The notes beneath the pieces are model-generated. The model was not told the origin of the DNA. It was given only the letters and a program-made list of their open reading frames with translations, and searched no databases. From contig JAFYHC010000098.1 of assembly GCA_017539385.1 (NCBI GenBank), forward strand, positions 1 through 55,948: a stretch of 55,948 bases of DNA, in the 5' to 3' direction. Positions 17,905 through 28,158 of this stretch are shown here, piece after piece (position 1 is the first letter of the stretch; each line of letters starts with the position of its first letter). This DNA is from Solobacterium sp. (GTDB lineage Bacteria > Bacillota_I > Bacilli_A > Erysipelotrichales > Erysipelotrichaceae). Both the position numbers and the translations under genes were made by a program.

Positions 17905-18998
17905 TCCTGCGGACTCTGAAACTCAGAAATTTCCGAAATTACGAAAACGCCGAAATATGTCTGTCACCCGGACTGAATCTGATCACCGGTCAGAATGCCC
18001 AGGGCAAGACCAATCTGCTGGAAAGCCTGGTGTACTTATCCCTGACCAGATCCCACAGAATATCAGATGACCGAAAGCTGATACATGAGGGATCTGATTT
18101 TGCGGATATACGCTGCGAGTACGAAGATGACCGCATACAAAGCCTTCGTGCCGTCATCCATCCAAAAGGGAAGACACTCATGGTACGCGGACAGCCGGTC
18201 AGGAAAAGCAGTGAATTCATCGGGCTTTTAAATGTTGTATTGTTTGCCCCGGACGATCTGCGCGTATTCAGCGATCAGCCGCGTGAACGCAGAAGAATTC
18301 TCAATCAGGAGATCACCAAGGTATCCGGCAAATACCTGTTTGCATTAAACCACTATCAGAATCTTCTGAAAGAACGCAATGTTCTTCTGAAAGCACAGAA
18401 CAGAGATCTTCGGTATCTGGATATACTGGATGAACAGATGGCACGGGAAGAATGCCGCATCATTCAGGAAAGAAATTCATTCATACATCAGATACAAAGC
18501 ATTATGCCCGCTCTGTACCGCGATATTGCCTCGGATGATATCACGGTCACCGTCCGGTACAAATGCTGCATAGAAGACCCAGAAAACGTCTCAGAAGACA
18601 TTCTGTGTCAAATGCACCGGGACAGCAGAGAAAAAGATCTTGAAAACAGGGTGACATCCGCCGGAATTCACCGGGAAGACATTTTATTTGAACTGGAAGG
18701 GAAAAACCTGATCACCCTTGCCAGCCAGGGACAGAAACGCATGACAATGCTTGCTTTCAAAATGGCATTGCTCCGCTACATCCAGAACACCACCGGCAAG
18801 CGTCCGGTACTGTTACTGGACGATGTATTAAGCGAACTGGACCCGATCCGTCAGAAAAAACTCCTGGACATGGTAAAAGCACCGTACCAGTGCATAATCA
18901 CTTCCACGGATCTGCCGGAATATCTGAACAGAGAAGAGATAACGGAATTCACCGTATCCAACGGTACGGTAACTCCGGTATCAGGAGGTATACGATGA
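17901..18998 (+). CDS. recF: DNA replication and repair protein RecF
   Basis: A 365-residue SMC-like ATPase. Walker A is [12 protein letters not shown] (about 31-42), the signature motif is SQGQKR and Walker B is [12 protein letters not shown]. With RecO and RecR it loads RecA at gaps. It overlaps rlbA and gyrB by 4 bp each. Confidence 0.97.
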   Translation: MILRTLKLRNFRNYENAEICLSPGLNLITGQNAQGKTNLLESLVYLSLTRSHRISDDRKLIHEGSDFADIRCEYEDDRIQSLRAVIHPKGKTLMVRGQPVRKSSEFIGLLNVVLFAPDDLRVFSDQPRERRRILNQEITKVSGKYLFALNHYQNLLKERNVLLKAQNRDLRYLDILDEQMAREECRIIQERNSFIHQIQSIMPALYRDIASDDITVTVRYKCCIEDPENVSEDILCQMHRDSREKDLENRVTSAGIHREDILFELEGKNLITLASQGQKRMTMLAFKMALLRYIQNTTGKRPVLLLDDVLSELDPIRQKKLLDMVKAPYQCIITSTDLPEYLNREEITEFTVSNGTVTPVSGGIR

Positions 18999-20980
18999 GT
19001 GAAATAAAAAAAGACGATGTTCTGGAAGAAAGCGGCGCCGTACTGGGTGAACAGCTCGATACGACCGTAGACCACGAATACAAAGACGAAGACATCCAGG
19101 TACTGGATGGACTGGAAGCAGTCCGCAAGCGTCCCGGCATGTACATTGCGTCCACTTCTTCCAAAGGTCTGCATCATCTTGTATGGGAAATCGTTGATAA
19201 CGGCATCGACGAAGCAATGGCAGGCTATGCCACAACAGTATCCGTATCTGTCGACAACGACAATATCGTTACGGTAGAAGACGATGGCCGCGGCATGCCC
19301 GTCGGCGTCAATGCCAAGACCGGCAAATCCACGATCGAAACGATTTTTACCGTCCTGCATGCAGGCGGTAAATTCGGCGGCGGTGCCTACAAGGTATCCG
19401 GCGGTCTGCACGGTGTCGGCGCATCGGTCGTCAACGCCCTGAGTGAATGGCTGGAAGTATCCGTCTATCATAACGGCGAAGAGTATTTCGTACGCTTTGA
19501 AAACGGCGGACATGCCGTCTCCCCGCTGAAAATGATCGGTTCCTGCGACCCGGAAAAACACGGTTCCAAAGTACGCTTCAAAGCCGATCCTACCATCTTT
19601 ACGGAAACGACTGTCTATGATCACGAGATCCTGCGTGACCGTCTGCGTCAGCTTGCCTTCCTGAACAAAGGCATCCGTCTGACATTCCACGACGACCGTG
19701 CGGAAAAAGAAGAAAACAAAGACTACACGTTCCTGTTTGAAGGCGGTCTGAAGCAGTATGTTGAATATCTCAACCGTCACCGTACTGCCATCCATCCGGA
19801 TATTATCTACTCCGAAGGCCACGAAAACGGCATCCAGGTCGAAGTAGCCTGCCAGTACAATGACAGCTACAACCCCAAGGTCTATACCTTCTGCAACAAC
19901 ATCAACACAGTCGAAGGCGGCACGCATGAAGAAGGCTTCCGTCTTGCACTCAGCCGCATCATCAACCGCTATGCCAAAAACAACAACATCCTGAAGAACA
20001 AGGATGAAAACCTCACAGCCGACGACTGCAAAGAAGGCATCACTGCTGTTATCAGCGTCAAGCATTCCGATCCCCAGTACGAAGGACAGACCAAGACAAA
20101 ACTCGGCAATACCGAAGTAAGAAAAATCGTTTCTGATATCTTCGGCACCCAGCTGGAACGCTTCTTAATGGAGAATCCGGACCAGGCCAAGCAGATCATG
20201 GACAAAGTCGTCCTTGCTTCCCAGGCCCGCCTTGCCGCAAAGAAAGCACGTGAAACCACACGCCGCAAGAGCAATCTTGAAATCAGTTCCCTGCCCGGCA
20301 AACTGTCTGACTGCTCCTCCAAAGACGCATCCATCTGCGAAATCTACATCGTCGAGGGTGACTCCGCCGGCGGCAGTGCCAAGCAGGGCAGAGACTCCCA
20401 CTACCAGGCCATCCTGCCTCTTCGAGGTAAGATTTTGAACGTAGAAAAGGCACGTCAGCACAAAGCATTCGAAAATGCCGAGATCCGCTCCATGATCACA
20501 GCATTCGGCTGCGGCGTCATGGACGAAGTCGATACATCCAAACTGCGCTACAACAAGATCGTCATCATGACCGATGCCGACGTCGACGGCGCACATATCC
20601 GTATCCTGCTTCTGACATTCTTCTACCGCTTCCTGCGTCCGATCATCGAACAGGGACATGTTTACATTGCCCAGCCGCCTCTCTACAAGGTCCAGAAGGG
20701 CAACACCATCCGCGATGCATATACCGAGCCCCAGATGGTCCGTCTGCGTGCAGAACTGGGCGACCGTCTCAGCATCCAGCGTTACAAGGGACTTGGTGAA
20801 ATGGATGCAGAGCAGCTGTGGGAAACCACAATGGATCCGAAAAACCGCACACTGATCCGTGTAAATATCGATGATGCAGAAAAAGCAGACCAGTATTTCA
20901 GCATCATGATGGGTGAAGAAGTCGAACCGCGCAAACAGTTCATTATCGATAACGCAGACTTCGCTAACCTGGACATCTGA
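18995..20980 (+). CDS. gyrB: DNA gyrase subunit B
   Basis: A 661-residue GyrB. An open frame reaches back to 18890, but ATG 18995 has AGGAGG upstream and gives the normal start. The GHKL ATPase has the VDNGIDEA motif and a [13 protein letters not shown] lid. The TOPRIM domain contains [14 protein letters not shown] and [10 protein letters not shown]. The C-terminal GyrA-interacting tail is present. It forms the A2B2 enzyme with the gene that follows after ten bases. Confidence 0.97.
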   Translation: MSEIKKDDVLEESGAVLGEQLDTTVDHEYKDEDIQVLDGLEAVRKRPGMYIASTSSKGLHHLVWEIVDNGIDEAMAGYATTVSVSVDNDNIVTVEDDGRGMPVGVNAKTGKSTIETIFTVLHAGGKFGGGAYKVSGGLHGVGASVVNALSEWLEVSVYHNGEEYFVRFENGGHAVSPLKMIGSCDPEKHGSKVRFKADPTIFTETTVYDHEILRDRLRQLAFLNKGIRLTFHDDRAEKEENKDYTFLFEGGLKQYVEYLNRHRTAIHPDIIYSEGHENGIQVEVACQYNDSYNPKVYTFCNNINTVEGGTHEEGFRLALSRIINRYAKNNNILKNKDENLTADDCKEGITAVISVKHSDPQYEGQTKTKLGNTEVRKIVSDIFGTQLERFLMENPDQAKQIMDKVVLASQARLAAKKARETTRRKSNLEISSLPGKLSDCSSKDASICEIYIVEGDSAGGSAKQGRDSHYQAILPLRGKILNVEKARQHKAFENAEIRSMITAFGCGVMDEVDTSKLRYNKIVIMTDADVDGAHIRILLLTFFYRFLRPIIEQGHVYIAQPPLYKVQKGNTIRDAYTEPQMVRLRAELGDRLSIQRYKGLGEMDAEQLWETTMDPKNRTLIRVNIDDAEKADQYFSIMMGEEVEPRKQFIIDNADFANLDI

Positions 20981-20990
20981 GGAGGTATAT

Positions 20991-23498
20991 ATGGCATTTG
21001 ATGATTTCATGGAATTTGATGAATCCAAGTTTGATCCGGGTCATATTACCGATACGGATCTGACAAAAGAAATGCGTACAGACTTCATCGACTATTCGAT
21101 GTCCGTCATTGTAGCAAGAGCACTCCCGGATGTACGAGACGGTCTCAAACCGGTACAGCGACGCATCCTGTACGCAATGAATGAAATGAATAACGGACCG
21201 GACAAGCCATACAGAAAATGTGCCCGTCTGGTCGGTGATACGATGGGTAAATATCACCCGCACGGTGACAGTTCCATCTATGGCGCTCTGGTATACATGG
21301 CACAGTCCTGGAACATGCGTGCACCGCTCGTAGACGGACATGGCAACTTTGGTTCCATGGACGGTGACGGCGCTGCTGCAATGCGTTATACCGAAGCGCG
21401 CATGGCCAAGATCGCAGTGGAAATGCTGCGGGATCTGGACAAAGAAACGGTCGATATGACCCCGAACTATGATGGGGAAGAAGTCGAACCAAGCGTACTT
21501 CCGGCACGTTTCCCGAATCTGATCGTCAACGGCTCCACCGGCATCGCTGTCGGTATGGCTACCAATATCGCTCCGCACAACCTGCGCGAAACGATCGACG
21601 GTGTCATTGCATTGATGAAAAACCCGGAAATGACTGCTACTGAGCTCATGGATTACATCAAAGGTCCGGACTTCCCGACCGGCGGCTATATCCTTGGCAG
21701 AAGCGGCATCCGTCAGGCATTTGAGACCGGACGCGGTACGATCGTCATGCGTGCAAAGACAAAGATCGAAGATATGCCGAACGGCAAATCCCGCATCGTT
21801 GTCTATGAAATTCCATACATGGTAAACAAGGCATCCATGGTCGAAAGAATTGCTTCCCTTGCCCGTGACAAGGTCATTGAAGGTATTACCGACCTGCGTG
21901 ATGAATCCAACATGAACGGTATCCGCGTCGTCATGGAACTGCGCAAAGACGTCCAGCCGGAAGTCCTTCTGAACCAGCTGTACAAACTGACACCGCTGCA
22001 GTCCAACTTCGGCGTAAACAACGTTGTACTATTCCGCACCACACCGCGTCTTGCGGGCATGAAAGACCTCATCAACGGCTACATCCAGCATCAGATCGAT
22101 GTCATCACAAGACGCACTGCATACGACCTCAAAAAGGCCGAAGCACGTGCCCACATTCTGGAAGGTTTGCGTATTGCGGTAGACAACCTGGATGCAGTCA
22201 TTCATACCATCCGTGATTCCCGTGATGGCAACGAGGCACTGACACGCTTAATGGACAACTTCGGACTGGATGAAATCCAGGCCAAGGCAATTCTTGATAT
22301 GCAGTTCCGCCGTCTTACCGGTCTGGAACGTGAAAAGATCGAGAAAGAATACCAGGACCTGCTGGTTACAATTGCTGACCTGAAAGATATCCTGGCTCAC
22401 CATGAACGCATTGAGCAGATCCTGATCGATGAACTGACAGAGATCCGCAACAAATATGGTGATGAGCGCCGCACAGAGATCATCGATGCACCGGCTGACA
22501 TGGAAGACGAAGACCTGATCCCGGTCAACCACATCATCGTATCCCTGTCCATGAACGGCTATATCAAGCGGACAACAACGGACAACTACCGTGTCCAGAA
22601 CCGCGGCGGCAAGGGAATCAAGGGCATGGAACTGAACAAAGACGATGTCATTGACCAGTTCATTACCATGTCTACGCATGATTATCTCCTGCTGTTTACC
22701 GATGCCGGACGCGTGTTCCGTATCCGCGGCTTCAACGTTCCGGAATACAGCCGCACCAGCAAGGGTATCCCTGTTGTCAACCTGCTGAATATCGGACGCA
22801 TGGAAAAAATCAAAGCCATGGTTCCATATTCCAAAGATGACAAAGTACATTACCTGTTCTTCGTTACAAAGAATGGTATTGTCAAGCGTACCGAGATTGC
22901 TGAATTTGAAAACATCAACCGCAACGGCAAGATTGCCATCAAGATGAACGAAGACGATGAACTTGCCTTTGTTAAAGGAACGACCGGTGAAGATGAAATT
23001 ATCATTGCCGGCTCCAATGGCAAAGCAGTGCGCTTCGAAGAAAAGAATCTGCGTCCGTTAGGCCGTTCCGCCCGCGGTGTCAATGGCTTCAATACCGATG
23101 GCAGCACTGTTGTCGGCATGGCAACGAACAAGGAAGGACAGTATATCCTGACCGTATCCGAGAATGGCTTCGGTAAGAAATCCCCGTTGGATGACTACCG
23201 CATGACCAACCGCGGCGCCAAGGGTGTACGCACACTGTCCATCTCCGACAAGACAGGAAATCTTGTATGCATGAAGGCAGTAAACGGCGACGAAGACTGC
23301 ATGATCATGACAAACGACGGCATCATCATCCGCATCTCTCTGACGCAGGTATCCACCTATGGCAGAAGTGCCCGCGGTGTCAAAGTCATCAACGTCAACG
23401 AAGATCAGAAAGTATCTACGGTTGCTGTCATGAACCCCGAAGCAGAAGAAGGCGAAGCACCGGAAACAGATGCTTCTGCTGAAGCTGCAGAAGAATAA
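20991..23498 (+). CDS. gyrA: DNA gyrase subunit A
   Basis: An 835-residue GyrA. The ATG at 20991 has an AGGAGG SD; the frame upstream of it is inside gyrB. Catalytic Tyr is Y133 (AAAMRYTEARM). The C-terminal beta-pinwheel carries a GyrA-box-like QNRGGKG and a long acidic tail (EAEEGEAPE and on). In the quinolone-contact helix the usual Ser is kept (S94) but the acidic residue (E. coli D87) is Gly98 and the usual Arg is Tyr102 (GDSSIYGALVYMAQ). Position after gyrB and the GyrA box favour gyrase over ParC. Confidence 0.96.
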   Translation: MAFDDFMEFDESKFDPGHITDTDLTKEMRTDFIDYSMSVIVARALPDVRDGLKPVQRRILYAMNEMNNGPDKPYRKCARLVGDTMGKYHPHGDSSIYGALVYMAQSWNMRAPLVDGHGNFGSMDGDGAAAMRYTEARMAKIAVEMLRDLDKETVDMTPNYDGEEVEPSVLPARFPNLIVNGSTGIAVGMATNIAPHNLRETIDGVIALMKNPEMTATELMDYIKGPDFPTGGYILGRSGIRQAFETGRGTIVMRAKTKIEDMPNGKSRIVVYEIPYMVNKASMVERIASLARDKVIEGITDLRDESNMNGIRVVMELRKDVQPEVLLNQLYKLTPLQSNFGVNNVVLFRTTPRLAGMKDLINGYIQHQIDVITRRTAYDLKKAEARAHILEGLRIAVDNLDAVIHTIRDSRDGNEALTRLMDNFGLDEIQAKAILDMQFRRLTGLEREKIEKEYQDLLVTIADLKDILAHHERIEQILIDELTEIRNKYGDERRTEIIDAPADMEDEDLIPVNHIIVSLSMNGYIKRTTTDNYRVQNRGGKGIKGMELNKDDVIDQFITMSTHDYLLLFTDAGRVFRIRGFNVPEYSRTSKGIPVVNLLNIGRMEKIKAMVPYSKDDKVHYLFFVTKNGIVKRTEIAEFENINRNGKIAIKMNEDDELAFVKGTTGEDEIIIAGSNGKAVRFEEKNLRPLGRSARGVNGFNTDGSTVVGMATNKEGQYILTVSENGFGKKSPLDDYRMTNRGAKGVRTLSISDKTGNLVCMKAVNGDEDCMIMTNDGIIIRISLTQVSTYGRSARGVKVINVNEDQKVSTVAVMNPEAEEGEAPETDASAEAAEE

Positions 23499-23501
23499 AT
23501 G

Positions 23502-23547
23502 AAAAGACCGGATCGACGGACAAATTGTCCTGTCACCGGTCTTTTTG
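23502..23547. terminator. Bidirectional terminator between gyrA and the ABC operon
   Basis: AAAAGACCGG...CCGGTCTTTTT with an inner GACGGACA/TGTCCTGTC stem. It ends gyrA and, on the other strand, the ABC transporter operon. Confidence 0.85.
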
Positions 23548-23560
23548 CATGCATGATTTT

Positions 23561-24793
23561 CTACAGATCAAAGTGATCTGCTTTTTCTGTTTTTCTGAGA
23601 TACATGAGCAGACATACTGCTGTGATCGTAATCAGCATACAGCCGCATACAGCTTCACTGTATGGCATATGCAGGAGCCTGCTGCAGAGATTGCATATAT
23701 TCATCATCGGATAATTAAACGGAATAAACGCACACACTTCATACATCACCCACACAGCCGGAACCGACAGCAGAAACAGAGAAACATAGTTCCTGCTGAT
23801 CTGTACAATGCCGTATATGACAGGAATACAGATGATGACAGCAGACAGTACAAACAACGCTGTTAACAGGAAATAGCTGCCATATGTCATTTCTTTCCAG
23901 CAGAATTCATAGCACAGTATACCGGACACCGGCATATTCCAATAACGCGGTATATGATAGATCTGCGCATAGATGCCTCCTAACGGCACCATCCAGAATA
24001 TATACAGGATGCATCCGCTCAATAGTGCTGTCATGAGCTGTGTTTTTCGAATATTCCTGCCATGTTTTGTTGTATATAGCATGCCTGTCATATTCTGGAA
24101 CCGGTCACCGGCTAAATACGGACCAAGCACAACGAACAGACTGACAATAAGCAGCAGCGTCACGGTTTTCCAGTAATTGCAGATATGATCAGCACGGGAT
24201 GATACAGTCAGTTTCTGCCATGCCTGTTCATCCATACGTTTCTGAATCAGCTGCCTTTCTGCCTGTGTCAGAAAACTCTTCCCGGTATCCCCTGCGAATA
24301 TCATTTTCTCAATGCTGTTCACATCACCGTTTTCATATGAATGAACCACATCTGTCCAGCGCATATAGATCTGGTGTTTCCATTGAATATAGTTATATTC
24401 CGGTCTGGAAGAAAATTTCTGCTGGAACTGATCATCGATCGCAATGTATTTTTCCAGCTCTTCCTCTGAAGGAATCACATGTGTATTTGTCCATTCAACA
24501 TACTGCTCTTTTGTACATATGCCGTTTTCTTTAAAATACGGAATGCTTTCCAGTATTTCCGCATAGACGGGATCGATCGTCTTTCTGGTATCTTCCTGTA
24601 TATACTGCAGTGCTGCATCATCCAGCTTTGTATATCCTTGTTCCTGCAGTTCATTGATTACCATCTGTTCATAGTCAAAGTAGGAAAGGTATACTTCATT
24701 TCTTTTCTCTGCCCAGATAGCTGTCACCAGCACCGCAATCAAAGGAAGCACATAGAGATGACAGAATACCTTTTTCAATTCTGCACGTATCAT
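23561..24793 (-). CDS. ABC transporter permease (second subunit), unknown substrate
   Basis: A 410-residue membrane protein. ATG 24793 (MIRAELKKVFCH) overlaps the stop of the upstream permease by 4 bp; the frame running on to 25177 lies inside that gene. It has one membrane segment at about 10-28, a large extracytoplasmic helical region (about 30-200) and then six or so membrane segments (from about 205). This is the topology of ABC-2-type permeases with an external insertion. It is the last of five co-directional genes: sigma factor, membrane protein, ATPase and two permeases. It probably pairs with the preceding permease. The substrate (peptide, lipid or antibiotic) cannot be told. Confidence 0.8.
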   Translation of the reverse strand: MIRAELKKVFCHLYVLPLIAVLVTAIWAEKRNEVYLSYFDYEQMVINELQEQGYTKLDDAALQYIQEDTRKTIDPVYAEILESIPYFKENGICTKEQYVEWTNTHVIPSEEELEKYIAIDDQFQQKFSSRPEYNYIQWKHQIYMRWTDVVHSYENGDVNSIEKMIFAGDTGKSFLTQAERQLIQKRMDEQAWQKLTVSSRADHICNYWKTVTLLLIVSLFVVLGPYLAGDRFQNMTGMLYTTKHGRNIRKTQLMTALLSGCILYIFWMVPLGGIYAQIYHIPRYWNMPVSGILCYEFCWKEMTYGSYFLLTALFVLSAVIICIPVIYGIVQISRNYVSLFLLSVPAVWVMYEVCAFIPFNYPMMNICNLCSRLLHMPYSEAVCGCMLITITAVCLLMYLRKTEKADHFDL

Positions 24794-25938
24794 TCTTTCA
24801 GATCCTTTCTTTGATATTTTTTTAACCCTGCACAGATCATCCATACTGTGATCACGATCCATGTCAGAGAGATCCATGTTTCCTGCATGGGAATTACACT
24901 GTACAGACCCATGTCGGTAAACCATATGTATTCTAAATAGGCTGTCATGACCGGGTTCCACAATGACAGTGCAAATGGATAGAATGCATTGTTTCGAACA
25001 AGTATATATGCCGCAAGAAACAGCAGCACTGCACCAGCAAGCATTGTCATTAATGTATGCAGAGAACTGCTTTGCCGTAGTGACAATGCATATGCAATGC
25101 CATGAAAGATGAATGCCAGTGCACCCTGCAGCATCCAATGCAGAAACAATGCCTTCGCACCGGTCAAAGGGATCCACGAAACGAAGGGAATCGGCATCAT
25201 CCCGGATAAACGCACGTTATAGCAGGAAGAAAGACTTGACCGCAGAAAGCTGTCCAGATGGCAGAACCTTCTCAGATACAGAATCGTTGTCCCGCCAATC
25301 GCAAGCCATATGCCCATCACCAGGATCAAAGATGCAATATAACCGGATGCCTGAATCCTTCTGCCTGTCCGCGTCACTGCAATGCTTTGTTCTGCGCCGG
25401 CATTCTGATCTTCATATGCTGTCCATACTGCTGCACCCACTGCAGACATGAGAATTTCTACTGTCAGCAGGCGCATGATCATGGAAAATATCGAATTATA
25501 GAGATCATTTGTCACAGAACCGCAGGACAGGTCCTGATACTCCTTTTCCAGACGCAGCGTATCAATTCGTTTCTGCAGCAGATCATATTTTTTCTGCATC
25601 AGCGACTGGTCTTTGATCAGCGGCACCAAATCACTAAGACCGTTGTATATATCCTGTGCTGTACTGTCTTTCCATGGATCTTCACAGTTGTACAGATCCT
25701 GGATCAGGCTGTCTTTCAAATCGGAATCCGGCAGTTTTTCTGCAGCAGTGATGCTTTCTTCTGTAATCTGTATGCCGTTATTCCGTGCAAATTCTGCTGT
25801 ATATGCCGGATATTGCCTGTTTTTGAACGTTACTCCTGCAATATAGATATTCAAGAGAATGCATCCGGCCGCAAACCAGAAGAAGATGCGTACATGGAGC
25901 AGATGCTTCAGACGCAGGAATACAAGTTGTCTTGTCAT
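24790..25938 (-). CDS. ABC transporter permease (first subunit), unknown substrate
   Basis: A 382-residue membrane protein with the same plan as its neighbour: TM1 at about 18-36, an extracytoplasmic helical and coiled-coil insertion (about 38-145), then about six membrane segments to residue 372. The start ATG 25938 overlaps the ATPase stop by 4 bp and has GGAG seven bases upstream. With the second permease it likely forms a heterodimeric channel served by the ATPase. The insertion may bind an extracellular ligand or partner. Confidence 0.8.
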   Translation of the reverse strand: MTRQLVFLRLKHLLHVRIFFWFAAGCILLNIYIAGVTFKNRQYPAYTAEFARNNGIQITEESITAAEKLPDSDLKDSLIQDLYNCEDPWKDSTAQDIYNGLSDLVPLIKDQSLMQKKYDLLQKRIDTLRLEKEYQDLSCGSVTNDLYNSIFSMIMRLLTVEILMSAVGAAVWTAYEDQNAGAEQSIAVTRTGRRIQASGYIASLILVMGIWLAIGGTTILYLRRFCHLDSFLRSSLSSCYNVRLSGMMPIPFVSWIPLTGAKALFLHWMLQGALAFIFHGIAYALSLRQSSSLHTLMTMLAGAVLLFLAAYILVRNNAFYPFALSLWNPVMTAYLEYIWFTDMGLYSVIPMQETWISLTWIVITVWMICAGLKKYQRKDLKE

Positions 25939-26783
25939 TTTTTTGCTCCGTAGATCATCAGATAAACATCTTCCAGAGTTGGTTCCAGCATTTTGAATCC
26001 ATCCAGTGGATCATCGGAATACACCCGCAGCATCGTGCCGTTTTCCGATGGCTGTTCAGACAGGATATGTGCGTGATCCGGAAGGGGAGCGCTCTGCGGT
26101 ACGGCATAGATTTTTCCATTCAGCGATGCACGTATATTTGCCGGTGTATCGTTTGCATATACCGCATGGTCTTTCAGAAAGATGATGCGGTCTGCCAGTG
26201 TTTCAATATCGGAAACGATATGTGTCGACAGCAGGATAATTTTTTCTTTTGAAAAATCATGCAGCATGTTTCGAAAATTTACCCGTTCGCCGGGATCCAG
26301 TCCGGCTGTCGGTTCATCCAGCAGCAGCAATTGCGGATCATTGAGCAGTGCCTGTGCAATGGCAGTTCTCTGCAGCATTCCTCCGGAATAGCTTTTGAGC
26401 TTTTTCGGATCATCCGGATCCAGATTCAGCCGTTCTAACAGGAAACGTATCTTTTCTGATGCTGTTTCGTGTGGGATTCCCTGCAGAACAGCAATATAAC
26501 TGAGAAAATCAAATGCTGTGTAATTGCGGTAATATCCCGGCTTCTGCGGCATATATCCCAGTATGCTGCGATAATCTGCACCAAGTGATACGATTTCCTG
26601 CTCATTCCAGTAAATCAATCCTTCCGTTGGAAACAGCAATGTTGCAATGAGCTTCATTAATGTCGTTTTGCCTGCTCCGTTTGGTGCAATGATGCCATAT
26701 ATTCCCGGTCCCATTTCCAGATTGATATCTTTTAAAACTTCTGTTTTTCCATATCGTTTTGTTACATGTTCAATCCGCAGCAT
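25935..26783 (-). CDS. ABC transporter ATP-binding protein
   Basis: A 282-residue ABC ATPase. Walker A is APNGAGKT (33-40), the signature is SYSGGMLQR, Walker B is LLLLDEPTAGLDP, and the H-loop is STHIVSD. ATG 26783 (MLRIEHVTKRYG) has GGGAGGAA upstream; the longer frame to 26855 is rejected. It resembles the ABC-2 and bacitracin/lantibiotic-type export ATPases. It is encoded between the sigma-linked membrane protein (14-bp overlap) and the two permeases. Confidence 0.93.
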   Translation of the reverse strand: MLRIEHVTKRYGKTEVLKDINLEMGPGIYGIIAPNGAGKTTLMKLIATLLFPTEGLIYWNEQEIVSLGADYRSILGYMPQKPGYYRNYTAFDFLSYIAVLQGIPHETASEKIRFLLERLNLDPDDPKKLKSYSGGMLQRTAIAQALLNDPQLLLLDEPTAGLDPGERVNFRNMLHDFSKEKIILLSTHIVSDIETLADRIIFLKDHAVYANDTPANIRASLNGKIYAVPQSAPLPDHAHILSEQPSENGTMLRVYSDDPLDGFKMLEPTLEDVYLMIYGAKK

Positions 26784-27531
26784 ATATTCCTCCCATCTGA
26801 TAGATTCTCTTATATTCACGTACTGCCAGCACTGTGCATACTGCTGTACCGGCAATGAAGCAGATCACTGCAGCACTTTGCGGAATGGTCTGCAGGATTG
26901 CATTGATTCTTTTTGGATCGTACAGAAATACGATGGTCATCACTGTCCAGATCATCGGCATGATGTAGGAAGAAATAAATGAAGTACCATGCAGTACAGT
27001 CATAAACGTACCTAATGCATATATCAGCAATCCCAGATAACTGATCATACATACATGGAAAACAGACAGTCCTGCATCATGATTTCCTGCAGAAAATGCC
27101 GCAAATACCGTAGAAAGTACAAAGGACAGCATTGTCATAACGATCATCTGCGTACAAAGCACTTCTTTTCCCCGGTATCGGAAGGTCAGTTTTATTTCTT
27201 CCATACCTACGGAGCGGTCATTCCATGCAGATATGCACTGAAACAGCAGGAACGGCACCGGTGCCGCAAGGAAGCCTTCCAGATAGAGAAGGGGATTTGC
27301 ACGGTCAATGCTCAGATACAGACTCAGATACAACACACAGATGCACACCAGTGTAAGCGACAATGTATCTTTCATGCCGAAGAACAGATAGCGGAAACCA
27401 ATGTTTTTTGTAATATTCCGAAATATCTTTGCTTTTTCCGGTGCTTGCATCATGGAAGTATCCAATATCATCTGTATGGATTCTTCTTTTGTCTTATGAT
27501 CCGGATATTCAATTTCTATATTCGTTCTCAT
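26770..27531 (-). CDS. Six-TM membrane protein coupled to an ECF sigma factor
   Basis: A 253-residue protein with about 65 cytoplasmic residues followed by six membrane segments. No family was recognised. It overlaps the sigma-factor gene upstream by 23 bp and the ATPase gene downstream by 14 bp. Its place directly after the sigma gene suggests that it acts as anti-sigma factor or sensor, possibly with its N-terminal cytoplasmic part, or as a third permease subunit. Neither is demonstrated by the sequence. Confidence 0.75.
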   Translation of the reverse strand: MRTNIEIEYPDHKTKEESIQMILDTSMMQAPEKAKIFRNITKNIGFRYLFFGMKDTLSLTLVCICVLYLSLYLSIDRANPLLYLEGFLAAPVPFLLFQCISAWNDRSVGMEEIKLTFRYRGKEVLCTQMIVMTMLSFVLSTVFAAFSAGNHDAGLSVFHVCMISYLGLLIYALGTFMTVLHGTSFISSYIMPMIWTVMTIVFLYDPKRINAILQTIPQSAAVICFIAGTAVCTVLAVREYKRIYQMGGIYAAD

Positions 27532-28057
27532 ATGTCCTCCGTATATATTTCAAAAGACGATAATATTTGGCTTTTACATTGGAGACCGGCAGATTCACCG
27601 CTGCAGCAATGTCTTCAAAGGTAAATTCTGAGTACAGGTGCAGATACCAGATTTCCTGCAGAAGCGGATCCAGGCGGTGTATTGCCGTATCGATCCTCTC
27701 CAGGAGGATCCTGTCCTGTATGATTTGTTCTTCATCGACTGGATCTGCCTGTTCTTCCGTGAATTCATCCGGCAATGGTATATGTGACTGTGTTTTTGAA
27801 TGATCAATGTATTTTCGAAATGCAATGTGATACAGCCAGGTGCGGAAAGAAGCACGTGATTCATCATATGTATGCAGATAACGCAGTACAGCAGTGAATG
27901 TTTCCTGTGTCAGATCCAGTGCATCCTGCATATTGCAACAATTACTATACTGAAATGCGTAGATATCATCATAATATTTGCGTATCAGCTGATCTGCACT
28001 GTCTCTGTCATTTTTTCTCTGGATCCTGCGGATCCATTTCATATCTTCTTTCTGCAT
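27509..28057 (-). CDS. ECF-type RNA polymerase sigma factor
   Basis: A 182-residue group 4 sigma factor. Region 2 is at about 15-85 (DALDLTQETFTAVLRYL, then ASFRTWLYHIAFRKYID) and region 4 at about 118-175 (LQEIWYLHLYSEFTFEDIAAAV, NVKAKYYRLLKYIRR). ATG 28057 is chosen because GAAAGGA lies just upstream; a GTG at 28072 is the alternative. It is first in the operon with the membrane protein and ABC transporter and probably drives its own operon through the promoter at 28079-28106. Confidence 0.92.
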   Translation of the reverse strand: MQKEDMKWIRRIQRKNDRDSADQLIRKYYDDIYAFQYSNCCNMQDALDLTQETFTAVLRYLHTYDESRASFRTWLYHIAFRKYIDHSKTQSHIPLPDEFTEEQADPVDEEQIIQDRILLERIDTAIHRLDPLLQEIWYLHLYSEFTFEDIAAAVNLPVSNVKAKYYRLLKYIRRTYENEYRN

Positions 28058-28078
28058 CAGGAATCCTTTCACTTATAT

Positions 28079-28106
28079 ATAGACTTGAAAAGTATAAAAA
28101 GTTGCA
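28079..28106 (-). promoter_or_regulatory. Candidate ECF-sigma promoter of the sigma/ABC operon
   Basis: On the minus strand TGCAAC (28106-28101), exactly 16 bases, then GTCTAT (28084-28079). The AAC -35 core, 16-bp spacing and GTCT-type -10 fit ECF promoters rather than sigma-A. It lies 22 bases before the sigma start codon. Confidence 0.5.
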
Positions 28107-28142
28107 AAAAAAAAAAACTGAATTATGGAAAACTCAGTTTTC
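28105..28142 (-). terminator. Terminator of the RHH gene
   Basis: On the minus strand a seven-pair AAACTGA/TCAGTTT stem is followed by a run of twelve T's. The T run touches the -35 of the ECF promoter for the next operon. Confidence 0.85.
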
Positions 28143-28158
28143 TTTATATGCAAGCATA

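Noticed and set aside
24794..25177. N-terminal extension of the second permease
   Set aside because: It overlaps the first permease gene in another frame; ATG 24793 forms a 4-bp overlap typical of this operon.
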